From JAAZMI01 sp964603615 (GTDB lineage: Bacteria; Bacillota; Dethiobacteria; DTU022; UBA8154), in assembly GCA_964603615.1 (NCBI GenBank), contig CAZRVU010000019.1, forward strand, positions 1-36,389: a stretch of 36,389 nucleotides of DNA, given 5' to 3'. The notes beneath the pieces were generated by a model that was not told the origin of the DNA, did no database searches, and worked only from the letters and a program-made list of their open reading frames with translations. This document shows, piece after piece, positions 7,955 through 16,636 of the stretch; the first letter of the stretch is position 1, and every line of letters begins with the position of its first letter. A program made the translations under genes and the position numbers.

Positions 7955-8746
7955 TTGAGCCGAAATGATCGCAAATGGTTTTTAACGACAGTCAAAAAGA
8001 CGATCATCAAATATGCCATGCTGCAGGAAGGGGATCGGGTAGCCCTTGGCGTTTCAGGGGGCAGGGACAGCAGCGTTCTCCTATATATTTTATCTTTAGT
8101 TCAGTCCCAGGCCCCTTTCCCTTTTACTTTGCAGGCTATTTTTGTGGATCTGGGTTGGGAGATGGATACAGCCCCGCTTGAAGATTTGTGTTTGCGCTTT
8201 AAGGTGCCTTTTCACCGGGAAAAGACGCTTATCCAGAAAATAGTATTTGAACTGCGCCAAGAGAAGAACCCCTGTGCCTTGTGCGCTAAATTAAGGCGGG
8301 GGGCATTACACAAGGCCGCCCGGGATTTGGGCTGTAACCGCGTGGCTCTGGGGCACCATTTGGACGATGCGCTGCAAACTTTCTTTCTAAATCTCATCTA
8401 TAGCGGAAGGCTGGAGACTTTTAAACCCAACACCTACCTTGATCGCCGTGCACTTTACCTGATTAGGCCCCTGATCAACCTGCCCCGGCACACAATTGCT
8501 TCCCTGGCCCGGCGGGAAAACCTGCCGGTAATCAAAAACCCCTGCCCTTTGGCCGGGGAAACTAAAAGGCAGGAAATGAGCGAGCTGGTGGATTATATGG
8601 TGGCACGCTATCCCTTTTTGTACCGCAGGTTTAGCAAATCACTGGAAAAAGGAGGCCTTTGGCCTTTGCCTGTATCTCCTCCAGTTTCTCCTTCTGCTCC
8701 TCTCCCCGTGAGCCGGGCGAAAAATTGTCAGTCGAAGGGATGCTGA
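7955..8746 (+). CDS. TtcA-family PP-loop ATPase (tRNA 2-thiocytidine-type thiolase)
   Basis: About 263 residues. It carries the PP-loop SGGRDSS near residue 34, a CALCAKLRRG motif matching the CxxC...RRG of TtcA, GHHLDDALQT, and a later PCPLAG at the position of PCNLC in E. coli TtcA. The three cysteines reported to hold the TtcA iron-sulfur cluster are thus present, while the fourth, non-essential one is Ala. E. coli TtcA thiolates C32 of certain tRNAs. I chose TTG at 7955 because family similarity starts at SRNDRKWF; a TTG at 7907 in the same frame would add 16 residues, and neither has a strong Shine-Dalgarno. The C-terminal tail is Pro/Ser-rich. Substrate specificity in Firmicutes is less certain than family membership. 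Confidence 0.85.
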   Translation: MSRNDRKWFLTTVKKTIIKYAMLQEGDRVALGVSGGRDSSVLLYILSLVQSQAPFPFTLQAIFVDLGWEMDTAPLEDLCLRFKVPFHREKTLIQKIVFELRQEKNPCALCAKLRRGALHKAARDLGCNRVALGHHLDDALQTFFLNLIYSGRLETFKPNTYLDRRALYLIRPLINLPRHTIASLARRENLPVIKNPCPLAGETKRQEMSELVDYMVARYPFLYRRFSKSLEKGGLWPLPVSPPVSPSAPLPVSRAKNCQSKGC

Positions 8747-8790
8747 TTTCAGCGAACGCCTTGCAAATAGAATTTATGCAGTAGAATCAA
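8742..8790 (+). repeat. 49-bp dispersed element, copy A (upstream of nadE)
   Basis: This 49-bp stretch matches the reverse complement of 22090-22138 at 45 of 49 positions. Its core reads CAGCGAACGCCTTGCAAATA and it ends GCAGTAGAATCAA. It begins within the stop codon region of the TtcA-family gene and ends 40 bp before the nadE start. Confidence 0.75.
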
Positions 8791-8830
8791 TCATATAAAA
8801 GCAGAATCAAAAGAAAGGAGCCTCAGAATA

Positions 8831-9571
8831 TTGTCTTCAGAAAAAATCTGCCGGGAAATTATGGACTGGTTAAGAGAAATGGTTTATTCTACGGGTGGCC
8901 GGGGTGCTATTTTTGGTTTAAGTGGTGGCCTCGATTCGGCGGTGGTCTCTGTATTGTGTAAAAAAGTGTTTGGCCCCTACTCTTTGGGTTTAATTATGCC
9001 TTGTTATAGCCAGCCAGAAGACCAGGAACATGCCGGGCTCGTCGCCAGGAAATTTGATATTTCGGTGAAAGTTATAAAACTAGATGATGTTTTCACGCAA
9101 ATGTTGCGGGCTTTAACGGGGGAAAAAGAGGTGGAAGATCCGGAGATCTGGCAGAGCATGGCAGCGGCAAATATTAAGCCGCGCCTGCGCATGGCGGCCC
9201 TTTATTATTGGTCGGCCCGGCTGCATTACCGGGTGATCGGGGCCGGGAATAAAAGCGAAATTCTTATCGGTTATTTTACCAAACACGGTGATTCCGGGGT
9301 CGATCTGGAACCTTTGGGCAACCTTCTAAAAGAAGAGGTCTGGGAGCTGGCCCATTACCTGGGTATTCCCTTGGATATAATTGATAAGCCGCCGACGGCA
9401 GGGCTTTGGGAAGGGCAGACTGATGAGGATGAAATGGGGTTTTCCTACCCGGAATTGGATGCTTACCTGCAGGGGGAAGAGATTGCGCTTGCCTTGCAGG
9501 AAAAGATTAAAACCTTGCAGCAGTCCAGCGAGCACAAGCGCAACCTGCCCCCGGTTTTCCCCAGTAAATAA
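8831..9571 (+). CDS. nadE: NAD(+) synthetase, ammonia-dependent type
   Basis: A 246-residue protein with the PP-loop FGLSGGLDSAVV near residues 28-40, the GAGNKSE motif, and GYFTKHGDSGVDLEPLGNL followed by PPTAGLWEGQTDE, all typical of NadE. It amidates deamido-NAD with ATP. There is no glutaminase domain, so ammonia is the expected nitrogen donor. The start is TTG at 8831 behind AAAGGAG. The gene is 84 bp downstream of the TtcA-family gene and converges with the GalT-family gene. Confidence 0.95.
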   Translation: MSSEKICREIMDWLREMVYSTGGRGAIFGLSGGLDSAVVSVLCKKVFGPYSLGLIMPCYSQPEDQEHAGLVARKFDISVKVIKLDDVFTQMLRALTGEKEVEDPEIWQSMAAANIKPRLRMAALYYWSARLHYRVIGAGNKSEILIGYFTKHGDSGVDLEPLGNLLKEEVWELAHYLGIPLDIIDKPPTAGLWEGQTDEDEMGFSYPELDAYLQGEEIALALQEKIKTLQQSSEHKRNLPPVFPSK

Positions 9572-9597
9572 TAAATTCCCGGCGGTTTCCAAATGTT

Positions 9598-10635
9598 CTA
9601 TATTTCCAGGAAACCCTTTAACTCAGCACACTGTTTTTCCGGGTGGACGACGGCGAAAGGTTCCTGCAGGGCTACCTGCAACGCATTGGTATCCGGGGGT
9701 TTTTGGACCAGATTTAAAAAGGTGCGGGGAATAAAACGGGCGTGCAGGGAAAAACAATCTTCAGTTTCCCTGGCAGGGGCAAAAAAAAGCCCCATATTAA
9801 AACTGGTGATTCCCACACTTTGAAAGTAAGCAAATAAGCGCTCCATTCCTGTAACCAGGTCCTGGAGCGTTTGTTCATCCAGCTCCAGAACAGTCCGAAC
9901 CTCTGGAAAGACAGCCATGAATTCCCCTAAAACCCCCAGGGGCACAAAGGGGGTCAGCCAAAAACCATTTCCTATCTTGCCGGCAAACCGCTCCCCTTTT
10001 TTCATTTCGGTAACGCAGAGATCCTGCCAGTAATTTTGACCGCATTGCCGGTAATATTCCTTGCTTTTGGCCAGGGTTTTGCGGTAAAGGTTGCCCGGGA
10101 AGCTGCTGCTAATTACTTGCAGGTGGGGGTGTAAGAGCCCTCCCCCGGAGGGGGGCATGTAGTTCCAGATGATGAGCGGGTAAGGGGGAGCATCCGCCCG
10201 GGCGCCGATTATGCGGAGAAATTCAAGCGCGGCGCCGAAAGCATCTTTTAACAGCGGGGCCGTCATTTCTTCCAGGGGTACCAGGTGTGCTGTGCTCATC
10301 ACGGCGAGGGCACTAAACTGATCATAGGGAGAGAGATTGGGCAAAATCGTTGTTTGGCCCCGGTGCAACCTGCCTTTTGGCAATAGCCCCGGAGGAAAGC
10401 GGGGTGTAACTTTTTCAATATTGCCCGGGCAAAAAGGGCAGCGGCTATGGTTTTCCGGGGTATCCCAGGCGGAGAAGTCCTCCTTTTGTGGTTTAATCAT
10501 CCCTAAATGGGCCAGCCGGCCGGTTTCACCCGTTAAGGGATCGTAGCGGATCTCCGTTTCGATTGTTTTGAGTTGAAAATTATCGCGGGGATCTAACAGG
10601 CTGGTGAAAACCATTTTTTTATCAAATTTTAGCAT
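9598..10635 (-). CDS. galT: Galactose-1-phosphate uridylyltransferase family protein
   Basis: A 345-residue HIT-superfamily nucleotidyltransferase. It has CPFCPGN near residue 66 (zinc-type cysteines of GalT) and the active-site HPHLQ near residues 169-173, preceded by the Pro/Gly-rich IIWNYMPPSGGGLL. GalT exchanges UDP between UDP-glucose and galactose-1-phosphate through a uridylylated histidine. The ATG at 10635 is preferred because AAAGGA is 8 bp upstream; another ATG at 10644 overlaps that site. There are no other Leloir genes in the window, so the sugar-phosphate could differ from galactose. Confidence 0.85.
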   Translation of the reverse strand: MLKFDKKMVFTSLLDPRDNFQLKTIETEIRYDPLTGETGRLAHLGMIKPQKEDFSAWDTPENHSRCPFCPGNIEKVTPRFPPGLLPKGRLHRGQTTILPNLSPYDQFSALAVMSTAHLVPLEEMTAPLLKDAFGAALEFLRIIGARADAPPYPLIIWNYMPPSGGGLLHPHLQVISSSFPGNLYRKTLAKSKEYYRQCGQNYWQDLCVTEMKKGERFAGKIGNGFWLTPFVPLGVLGEFMAVFPEVRTVLELDEQTLQDLVTGMERLFAYFQSVGITSFNMGLFFAPARETEDCFSLHARFIPRTFLNLVQKPPDTNALQVALQEPFAVVHPEKQCAELKGFLEI

Positions 10636-10644
10636 GGTATTCAT

Positions 10645-10910
10645 CCTTTCTTTTATATTATATTTACCGGGGTATTTCTTAAAAATGCCGGGAAAGATGC
10701 AATTTTGTTGAGTTTTAATGTGCGATTTTGTAAGGTTTTTGGGGCAAATCTGTAAGCTCCACTGCGGAAGGTTGGCGGTAACAGCGTGGTAATTTCCTCA
10801 TAACGTGATACCCTCTGCCTAGACTATTCTTGACCAGTGGCTTAAATCCTGTTAGGAAATAGCCAAAATCATTAATTAAATATTGAGGGGCGGGCTTTAT
10901 ATTTTGCGTA
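10645..10910. other. Intergenic region between divergent galT and tig
   Basis: This is the first part of a 430-bp AT-rich divergent spacer. I see no gene, repeat or clear riboswitch in it. An AT-rich stretch near 10650-10670 could hold the minus-strand -10 region for galT, but the spacing to a -35 is not convincing. Confidence 0.5.
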
Positions 10911-10939
10911 TTGCTTGCCAGAATTAGTTATGTTAAAAT
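10911..10939 (+). promoter_or_regulatory. Probable SigA-type promoter for tig
   Basis: A -35 TTGCTT (10911-10916) and -10 TAAAAT (10934-10939) lie 17 bp apart, about 130 bp ahead of tig. The leader between holds a short CGCC/GGCG hairpin followed by six T residues near 10980-11000, which might attenuate but is weak. Confidence 0.55.
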
Positions 10940-11068
10940 GTAAGAAGCTCAAGGAATATGGGTGTATTTTTGCAATAATCGCCTTACCGGCGTCTTTTTT
11001 CATCACGGGAAAGATAATTTAGGCCGGATGTTAAGTTCCTGTTAAATTCATGGAGGTGGGCATAATAA

Positions 11069-12616
11069 GTGTACAGGTGGGAAAAAATAGACGACAATAA
11101 AGTACGTATGGAGATTGAAATTCCGGACGTAGAAGTAAATGAGGCTTTGGTTCAGGCTTACCGGAAAGTTGTTAAAAAGGTTAGTCTTCCGGGTTTTCGT
11201 AAGGGCAAAATCCCCCGCAAAGTTCTCGAGTCGCATTTTGGACCGGAAATTTTGTATGAAGAAGCATTGGAGATGCTGGTTAATCCCGGATATAGCAAAG
11301 CTGTGCAGGAATGCCAGCTTGAACCGATCGATCAGCCACAGTTTGAACTAGTGCAGATGGAGAAAGACAAACCACTAATTTTCAAGGTTACTGTAGATGT
11401 CAAGCCTGAAGTGGAGCTGTGTGCGTACAAAGAAATAACTGTTGAACACGTCAAAAAAGAGGTAACCCCTGAAGATGTAGAAAAATATATGCAATCCTTA
11501 CGTGCCCAACACGCCCGCCTGGTAGTTGTGGAAGATGGGGTGCTGCAGGAAAAAGATCTGGCCATTATTGATTTTGAGGGTAAAATTAACGGGGAGTCGT
11601 TTGAAGGTGGCCAGGCGGAAAACCATTCTTTGGAGATTGGTTCCCAGACTTTTATTCCGGGTTTTGAAGAGCAGCTTTTAGGTGCCCGTAAAGATGAAAA
11701 AAGACAAATAAAAGCAACTTTTCCTGCAGATTATTTTCGGGATAATTTAGCCGGGAAAGAAGCGGTTTTTGATGTCCTGGTTAAAGAGGTTAAAAGGCCG
11801 CAATTGCCGGAGTTAAACGATGATTTTGTCCAAGAAATAACGGAGGAATTTTCTACTCTAGAGGAGTTTAAGGCCGATGTGGAAAAGAAGCTGAAGGAAG
11901 TGCTGCAGCAAAGGCAGAAGGTGGATCTGGAAAGCAAAATAATTGAAAAAGCCGCTGAAGAATCGAAGGTGGAAGTTCCGGGCGTGTTGGTGGAAAGGGA
12001 GTTGGAGTCTCTCCTGTCGGAATACGAATATTATTTGCGTATGCAAGGCTTGTCTTTAGAACAATATGGAGAGATGATCGAAGGAGGTTTGGAAAAACTA
12101 AAGGATGGATACCGGGGAGAAGCGACCAAGCGCGCCAAAGCAAACCTTGTTTTGGATGCAATTATCAAAGTTGAGGAGATTGAGGCCCCCCCGGAAGAAA
12201 TTGATCTGAAGATCATGGAAATTGCTGAAAAACAAGAAGCCGATTTAACTGAGATAAAAGAACTGTTTGCTAAGCAGGGACGTCTCGATATTATGGCGCA
12301 CGAAATCCGTTACCGCAAGGCGATAGACCTGTTAGTCGAACATGCCCGCGTTATTGAAGTGGAGGAAACAGCGGCGGCAGCAGCAGAACCAGCAGAGGAA
12401 ACAACAAAAGAAACAACAAGGGGAACAACGAAGGAAGCAGCGAAAGAAACAGCGGCGGCAGCAGCAGAAGAAAAAGAAGAAGAGCCGGGAGAAAATTCAT
12501 CTTTGCAAACACCGTCGCCAGAAGAAGAACTGGTTGCGGAGGCGCAACAGGAGGTTTCCGGGGAAGCGGGTTTCCCCGCAAGTAATCTTCAGGACGAAGG
12601 AAATGAAGAGGATTAA
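11069..12616 (+). CDS. tig: Trigger factor (ribosome-associated chaperone/prolyl isomerase)
   Basis: A 515-residue protein. The N-terminal ribosome-binding domain has the signature GFRKGKIPRKVLE near residue 45; an FKBP-like PPIase domain follows (about 150-245, IDFEGKINGESFEGG...FIPGFEEQL); then the helical chaperone domain. The GTG at 11069 is preceded by GGAGGTG. It is about 85 residues longer than usual because of an acidic Ala/Glu/Thr-rich tail (about 427-515). The first gene of a proteostasis block, it works co-translationally ahead of ClpXP and Lon. Confidence 0.97.
   Translation: MYRWEKIDDNKVRMEIEIPDVEVNEALVQAYRKVVKKVSLPGFRKGKIPRKVLESHFGPEILYEEALEMLVNPGYSKAVQECQLEPIDQPQFELVQMEKDKPLIFKVTVDVKPEVELCAYKEITVEHVKKEVTPEDVEKYMQSLRAQHARLVVVEDGVLQEKDLAIIDFEGKINGESFEGGQAENHSLEIGSQTFIPGFEEQLLGARKDEKRQIKATFPADYFRDNLAGKEAVFDVLVKEVKRPQLPELNDDFVQEITEEFSTLEEFKADVEKKLKEVLQQRQKVDLESKIIEKAAEESKVEVPGVLVERELESLLSEYEYYLRMQGLSLEQYGEMIEGGLEKLKDGYRGEATKRAKANLVLDAIIKVEEIEAPPEEIDLKIMEIAEKQEADLTEIKELFAKQGRLDIMAHEIRYRKAIDLLVEHARVIEVEETAAAAAEPAEETTKETTRGTTKEAAKETAAAAAEEKEEEPGENSSLQTPSPEEELVAEAQQEVSGEAGFPASNLQDEGNEED
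12364..12469 (+). repeat. Repeat-rich tail of tig
   Basis: A 24-bp stretch (GAAACAGCGGCGGCAGCAGC then AGAA) occurs at 12365-12388 and again at 12446-12469, 81 bp apart and in frame. Between the copies lie ACA/GAA-rich units coding for ETTKETTRGTTKEAAKE. The tail beyond is Glu-rich. Confidence 0.75.
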
Positions 12617-12726
12617 GAGAACACACCCCGATCAGGGGAAAATAATGATTAATAAGCAGTCCAGAAAAAGCTTAAAAAAGTTGTAGGCTAAAAATGGCTG
12701 CTATGTTATTTTAGGAGGATTTCAGA

Positions 12727-13344
12727 ATGGAGGCAGAGAAAAATCTAATGCAATTGGTTCCGGTAGTTGTGGAACAAACGAGCCGCGGGGAGAGGGCTTA
12801 TGACATCTATTCCCGCCTCTTAAAAGACAGGATTATTTTTATCGGCACTCCTGTAAATGATCTTGTGGCCAATCTTGTTATCGCCCAGTTACTATTTTTG
12901 GAATCAGAGGATCCCGATAAAGATATCAACCTTTATATCAATACACCCGGCGGGGAAGTGTATTCCGGGATGGCAATCTACGATACCATCCAATATATTA
13001 AGCCGGATGTTTCGACAATTTGTGTGGGGTTGGCGGCCAGCTTGGGGGCGGTGCTGCTGGCAGCGGGGACTAACGGGAAGCGTTTTGCCCTGCCCAATTC
13101 TCGCATCATGGTCCACCAGCCTTTGGGTGGTGCCAAGGGGCAGGCTGTGGATATCGAAATTCATGCCCGGGAAATCTTGCGGATTAGGGAAACTTTGAAT
13201 CAAATCCTTTCCGTGCATACGGGGCAACCTGTGGAACGTATCTCCAGGGATACAGATCGTGATTTTTTCATGTCGGCGGAAGAAGCAGTTGATTATGGAT
13301 TGGTGGATGCTGTTTTGGAGAAAAGGGGACTTGTAAAGAGGTGA
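12727..13344 (+). CDS. clpP: ATP-dependent Clp protease proteolytic subunit
   Basis: A 205-residue serine peptidase of normal length. The catalytic triad is visible as Ser105 in GLAASLGA, His130 in MVHQPLGG and Asp179 in DRDFF. Fourteen copies are expected to form the barrel that degrades proteins fed by ClpX. TAGGAGGA precedes the ATG. It lies 110 bp after tig and 6 bp before clpX. Confidence 0.98.
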   Translation: MEAEKNLMQLVPVVVEQTSRGERAYDIYSRLLKDRIIFIGTPVNDLVANLVIAQLLFLESEDPDKDINLYINTPGGEVYSGMAIYDTIQYIKPDVSTICVGLAASLGAVLLAAGTNGKRFALPNSRIMVHQPLGGAKGQAVDIEIHAREILRIRETLNQILSVHTGQPVERISRDTDRDFFMSAEEAVDYGLVDAVLEKRGLVKR

Positions 13345-13350
13345 AATGAT

Positions 13351-14613
13351 TTGTTTAAATTCAGCGATGAAAAAGGACAGCTCAAATGTTCGTTTTGTAG
13401 CAAAACCCAGGATCAGGTCCGCAAGCTGGTAGCAGGGCCGGGCGTTTATATCTGTGACGAGTGCATTGAGCTCTGCAACGAAATTATCGAAGAGGAATTG
13501 GGTGACGATCTTGATTTTAGTTTTGTAGATCTACCCAAGCCCGCTGAGATACACGAGGTTTTAAATAAATATGTAATCGGGCAGGAGGATGCCAAAAAAG
13601 TACTTTCTGTCGCTGTTTATAATCACTATAAGCGGGTTAATGCCGCTCAAAAAATCGACGATGTTGAACTACAAAAAAGCAATATCATTCTCATTGGGCC
13701 GACAGGGGTGGGAAAAACACTTCTGGCGCAAACGATGGCGCGACTCTTGAACGTTCCCTTTGCCATTGCCGATGCTACCTCCCTGACAGAGGCAGGCTAT
13801 GTAGGGGAGGATGTGGAGAATATTCTTCTCAAATTAATCCAGGCCGCTGACTACGATCTGGAAAAAGCGGAGAAGGGAATCGTCTATATCGACGAATTTG
13901 ATAAGATTGCCCGTAAAAGCGAAAATCCCTCTATTACCAGGGACGTTTCGGGCGAGGGTGTGCAGCAAGCGCTTTTAAAAATACTGGAGGGCACCGTGGC
14001 TAGCGTCCCCCCCCAGGGCGGGCGCAAGCATCCCCACCAGGAATTTATGCAAATAGACACCACGAATATACTTTTTATTTGCGGCGGTGCGTTCGATGGC
14101 TTGGAGAAAATTATTCTGAAGCGTACCGGCAGCGGGGGGATAGGGTTTGGTGCTGATATACGGCCAAAAATTGATTTAAAAATCGGTGACGTGTTGCGTA
14201 AGGTACACCCGGAAGATTTAATCAAATTTGGTTTGATCCCGGAATGTGTCGGGCGCCTGCAGGTTATCGCTGTTTTGGATCTTTTGGATCGTGAATCCCT
14301 CGTCAGAATTTTAACCGAACCGGTGAACGCTTTGGTTAAACAGTACCAAAAAATGTTTGAATTGGATGGCGTGCAATTGGAGTTTAAGGAAGGGTCACTG
14401 GAAGCCATTGCCGATGAAGCCATGCGGCACAAAACCGGGGCCCGCGGCCTGCGCAGTATTATGGAGGGATTTTTGTTGGATATTATGTATGAAATCCCCT
14501 CCAGGGATGATATCGATAAATGTATTGTCACCACGGGCGTAGTTAAAAAAGAAGAGAGGCCACGGCTTTTGACCTCTGGGAAGAGGAAAAAGAAAGAGGT
14601 TTCAGCGTCTTAG
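13351..14613 (+). CDS. clpX: ATP-dependent Clp protease ATP-binding subunit ClpX
   Basis: A 420-residue AAA+ unfoldase. The zinc-binding N-domain has Cys13, Cys16, Cys35 and Cys38. Walker A GPTGVGKT is near residue 116, Walker B VYIDEFDKI follows, and the IGFGA loop that docks to ClpP is near 264. The start is TTG behind GAGGTGA. A small oddity is PECVGRLQVI where most ClpX read PEFIGRLPVI. It is directly followed by a terminator. Confidence 0.98.
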   Translation: MFKFSDEKGQLKCSFCSKTQDQVRKLVAGPGVYICDECIELCNEIIEEELGDDLDFSFVDLPKPAEIHEVLNKYVIGQEDAKKVLSVAVYNHYKRVNAAQKIDDVELQKSNIILIGPTGVGKTLLAQTMARLLNVPFAIADATSLTEAGYVGEDVENILLKLIQAADYDLEKAEKGIVYIDEFDKIARKSENPSITRDVSGEGVQQALLKILEGTVASVPPQGGRKHPHQEFMQIDTTNILFICGGAFDGLEKIILKRTGSGGIGFGADIRPKIDLKIGDVLRKVHPEDLIKFGLIPECVGRLQVIAVLDLLDRESLVRILTEPVNALVKQYQKMFELDGVQLEFKEGSLEAIADEAMRHKTGARGLRSIMEGFLLDIMYEIPSRDDIDKCIVTTGVVKKEERPRLLTSGKRKKKEVSAS

Positions 14614-14621
14614 CTCCTAGG

Positions 14622-14651
14622 GGGTGGCTTCCGCCGGTAGCCACCCTTTTT
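14622..14651 (+). terminator. Rho-independent terminator after clpX
   Basis: GGGTGGCT and AGCCACCC pair perfectly around a short GC-rich loop and are followed by TTTTT. It begins 9 bp past the clpX stop and separates tig-clpP-clpX from lonB. Confidence 0.9.
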
Positions 14652-14751
14652 AGATTATAATCCCCGTTTTTACGATTTTCCCGCCCCGCCTGGTTTTTTG
14701 CCCGCCTGTTTTTTTCTTGAACGGTTATTTGCTTCTTTCTCGGGAAATAAT

Positions 14752-14795
14752 AGATCCAGATCTATAGATCTGGAATTAAGAGCAGTTCTGGATCT
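14752..14795 (+). promoter_or_regulatory. Overlapping palindromes in the lonB leader
   Basis: TCCAGATCTATAGATCTGGA (14755-14774) is a perfect 20-bp palindrome. A third half-site, TCTGGATCT (14787-14795), is also the exact complement of AGATCCAGA (14752-14760), so two mutually exclusive hairpins can form. It lies about 50-95 bp before lonB. GGAAATAATA just upstream (about 14743-14752) resembles the -10 of forespore SigF promoters, but the matching -35 is poor. Confidence 0.45.
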
Positions 14796-14845
14796 AAAAG
14801 TGTTGTTTAATAAACGATGTTTAAACCGAGAAGGAGGGAGGCATC

Positions 14846-16456
14846 TTGCCCGGTTGGACCGGTCTGTTTGCTTTAGTTCAGGTAGTAGTTGCTTTGATTA
14901 TCGGCGTTTATTTTTGGCATCTTTTGCGTAATCAAAGGGGGAGCAAGGTGGCGGTGGAGAAAGAAACTTCGAAAGAAATGGAGGAGCTTCACCGTTTGCG
15001 CTCCCTTTCTTTGACGGAACCGCTTGCAGAAAAAGTGCGCCCTGCTTCTTTTACAGAGATAATTGGACAGGAAGAAGGGCTCAAAGCTTTACGGGCAGCC
15101 CTTTGTGGGCCTAACCCCCAGCATGTTTTGCTTTATGGCCCGCCGGGGGTGGGGAAAACGGCGGCGGCCCGGTTAGTTTTGGAGGAAGCCAAAAAAAATA
15201 ATTTTTCTCCTTTTAGGGCCGGGGCCAAGTTTGTGGAAGTCGATGCTACCACTTTGCGCTTTGATGAAAGGGGTATTGCCGATCCGTTGATGGGCACGGT
15301 CCACGATCCGATCTACCAGGGAGCTGGCCCTTTAGGCCTGTCCGGGGTGCCCCAACCCAAACCGGGGGCGGTTACCAGGGCTCACGGCGGGATACTTTTT
15401 ATCGATGAAATTGGAGAGCTGCATCCTCTTCAAATCAATAAGTTGCTCAAAGTTTTAGAGGATCGCAAGGTTTTTTTGGAAAGTGCGTATTATAATAGTG
15501 AGGAGCGCAATGTGCCCCGGCATATCCATGATATTTTTCAAAACGGTTTGCCGGCGGATTTTCGCTTGATTGGGGCCACCACGCGTCAACCCGAGGAGTT
15601 GCCTCCCGCCGTTCGTTCCCGCTGCTTGGAAATATATTTTCGCATTCTCTCTGCGGAAGAAATAAGTGTAATTGCCTGCAATGCCGCCTGCCGCATCGAT
15701 TTTGAAATTACGGCGAAGGCTTTGGGAACCGTGGCCACTTTTGCCGTTAATGGCCGGGATGCTGTGAATATGGTGCAGTTGGCAGCAGGGATTGCCCAGG
15801 TCGGCGGGAAGAAAATGTTGGATGTGGAAGATATGGAATGGGTAATCAATAACAGCCGGCTATCGCCGCGTCCCGAAAAAAAGATACCGGCAAGCCCCCA
15901 GGTGGGGTTAGTTAACGGGCTGGCTGTTTATGGACCTTTTATGGGGGCCATCATGGAGATTGAGGCGGCGGTTACTCCTGTGGGGGAGGGGGAAGGACGC
16001 CTGACAATTACCGGCATTATTGAGGAGGAAGAAGTAGGCGGGCCGGGGCGGACGTTGCGCCGCAAAGGGACGGCTCGCGGTTCGGTGGAGAATGTGCTCA
16101 CTGTTTTGGGGCGCCTGCTGGAGAAAAATATGCGGGATTACGACCTGCATCTCAATTTTCCCGGCGGCGTTCCTGTAGACGGCCCCTCCGCGGGAGTGGG
16201 TATTGCCGTGGCTGTTTATTCGGCATTGATGGGATATCCCGTGGATCATACCGTGGCTATGACGGGCGAGCTCTCCATACGGGGGCTAATCTGCCCCGTG
16301 GGGGGTGTGACGGCCAAAATCGATGCGGCCCGGGAGGCGGGCGCCCAAAAAGTTTTTATCCCGCAAAAAAATTGGCAGCATCTTTATAGCAACAAAGAAA
16401 TCGAAGTAATACCCGTCAGCCATATTAGCGAGGTATTAGAAGGAGTTTTTGTGTAA
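14846..16456 (+). CDS. lonB: ATP-dependent protease LonB, membrane-linked Lon-type
   Basis: A 536-residue protein beginning with one hydrophobic segment (about residues 5-25) and lacking the large Lon N-domain, as in Bacillus LonB. Walker A GPPGVGKT is near residue 100, Walker B ILFIDEIGEL follows, and the C-terminal protease domain has the Ser-Lys dyad: Ser in DGPSAG near 446 and Lys in VTAKIDAA near 490. The TTG start follows GGAGGGAGG. In B. subtilis lonB sits beside lonA and is made in the forespore; the same neighbourhood suggests a sporulation role here. Confidence 0.93.
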   Translation: MPGWTGLFALVQVVVALIIGVYFWHLLRNQRGSKVAVEKETSKEMEELHRLRSLSLTEPLAEKVRPASFTEIIGQEEGLKALRAALCGPNPQHVLLYGPPGVGKTAAARLVLEEAKKNNFSPFRAGAKFVEVDATTLRFDERGIADPLMGTVHDPIYQGAGPLGLSGVPQPKPGAVTRAHGGILFIDEIGELHPLQINKLLKVLEDRKVFLESAYYNSEERNVPRHIHDIFQNGLPADFRLIGATTRQPEELPPAVRSRCLEIYFRILSAEEISVIACNAACRIDFEITAKALGTVATFAVNGRDAVNMVQLAAGIAQVGGKKMLDVEDMEWVINNSRLSPRPEKKIPASPQVGLVNGLAVYGPFMGAIMEIEAAVTPVGEGEGRLTITGIIEEEEVGGPGRTLRRKGTARGSVENVLTVLGRLLEKNMRDYDLHLNFPGGVPVDGPSAGVGIAVAVYSALMGYPVDHTVAMTGELSIRGLICPVGGVTAKIDAAREAGAQKVFIPQKNWQHLYSNKEIEVIPVSHISEVLEGVFV

Positions 16457-16636
16457 CAGGGTATTTCACGGGGACGGGGGCATTGAAACACCTGGCGGAA
16501 TTTGGAGTTCGTTACAATCTTCACTACCTAAAAAAGAGGAAATCAAGGTAGGTTTATAGAATAAAGCAGCAATTAGCAACTAGTAAATTTTATAATCAAT
16601 ACCGGGGGAGTTACTTGTTAGAGGGGAGGAGGAAAC

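Noticed and set aside
16468..16498. CACGGGGACGGGG stretch as a REP element or transposon remnant
   Set aside because: It resembles a motif seen near some clostridial transposases, but there is a single copy here with no inverted partner.
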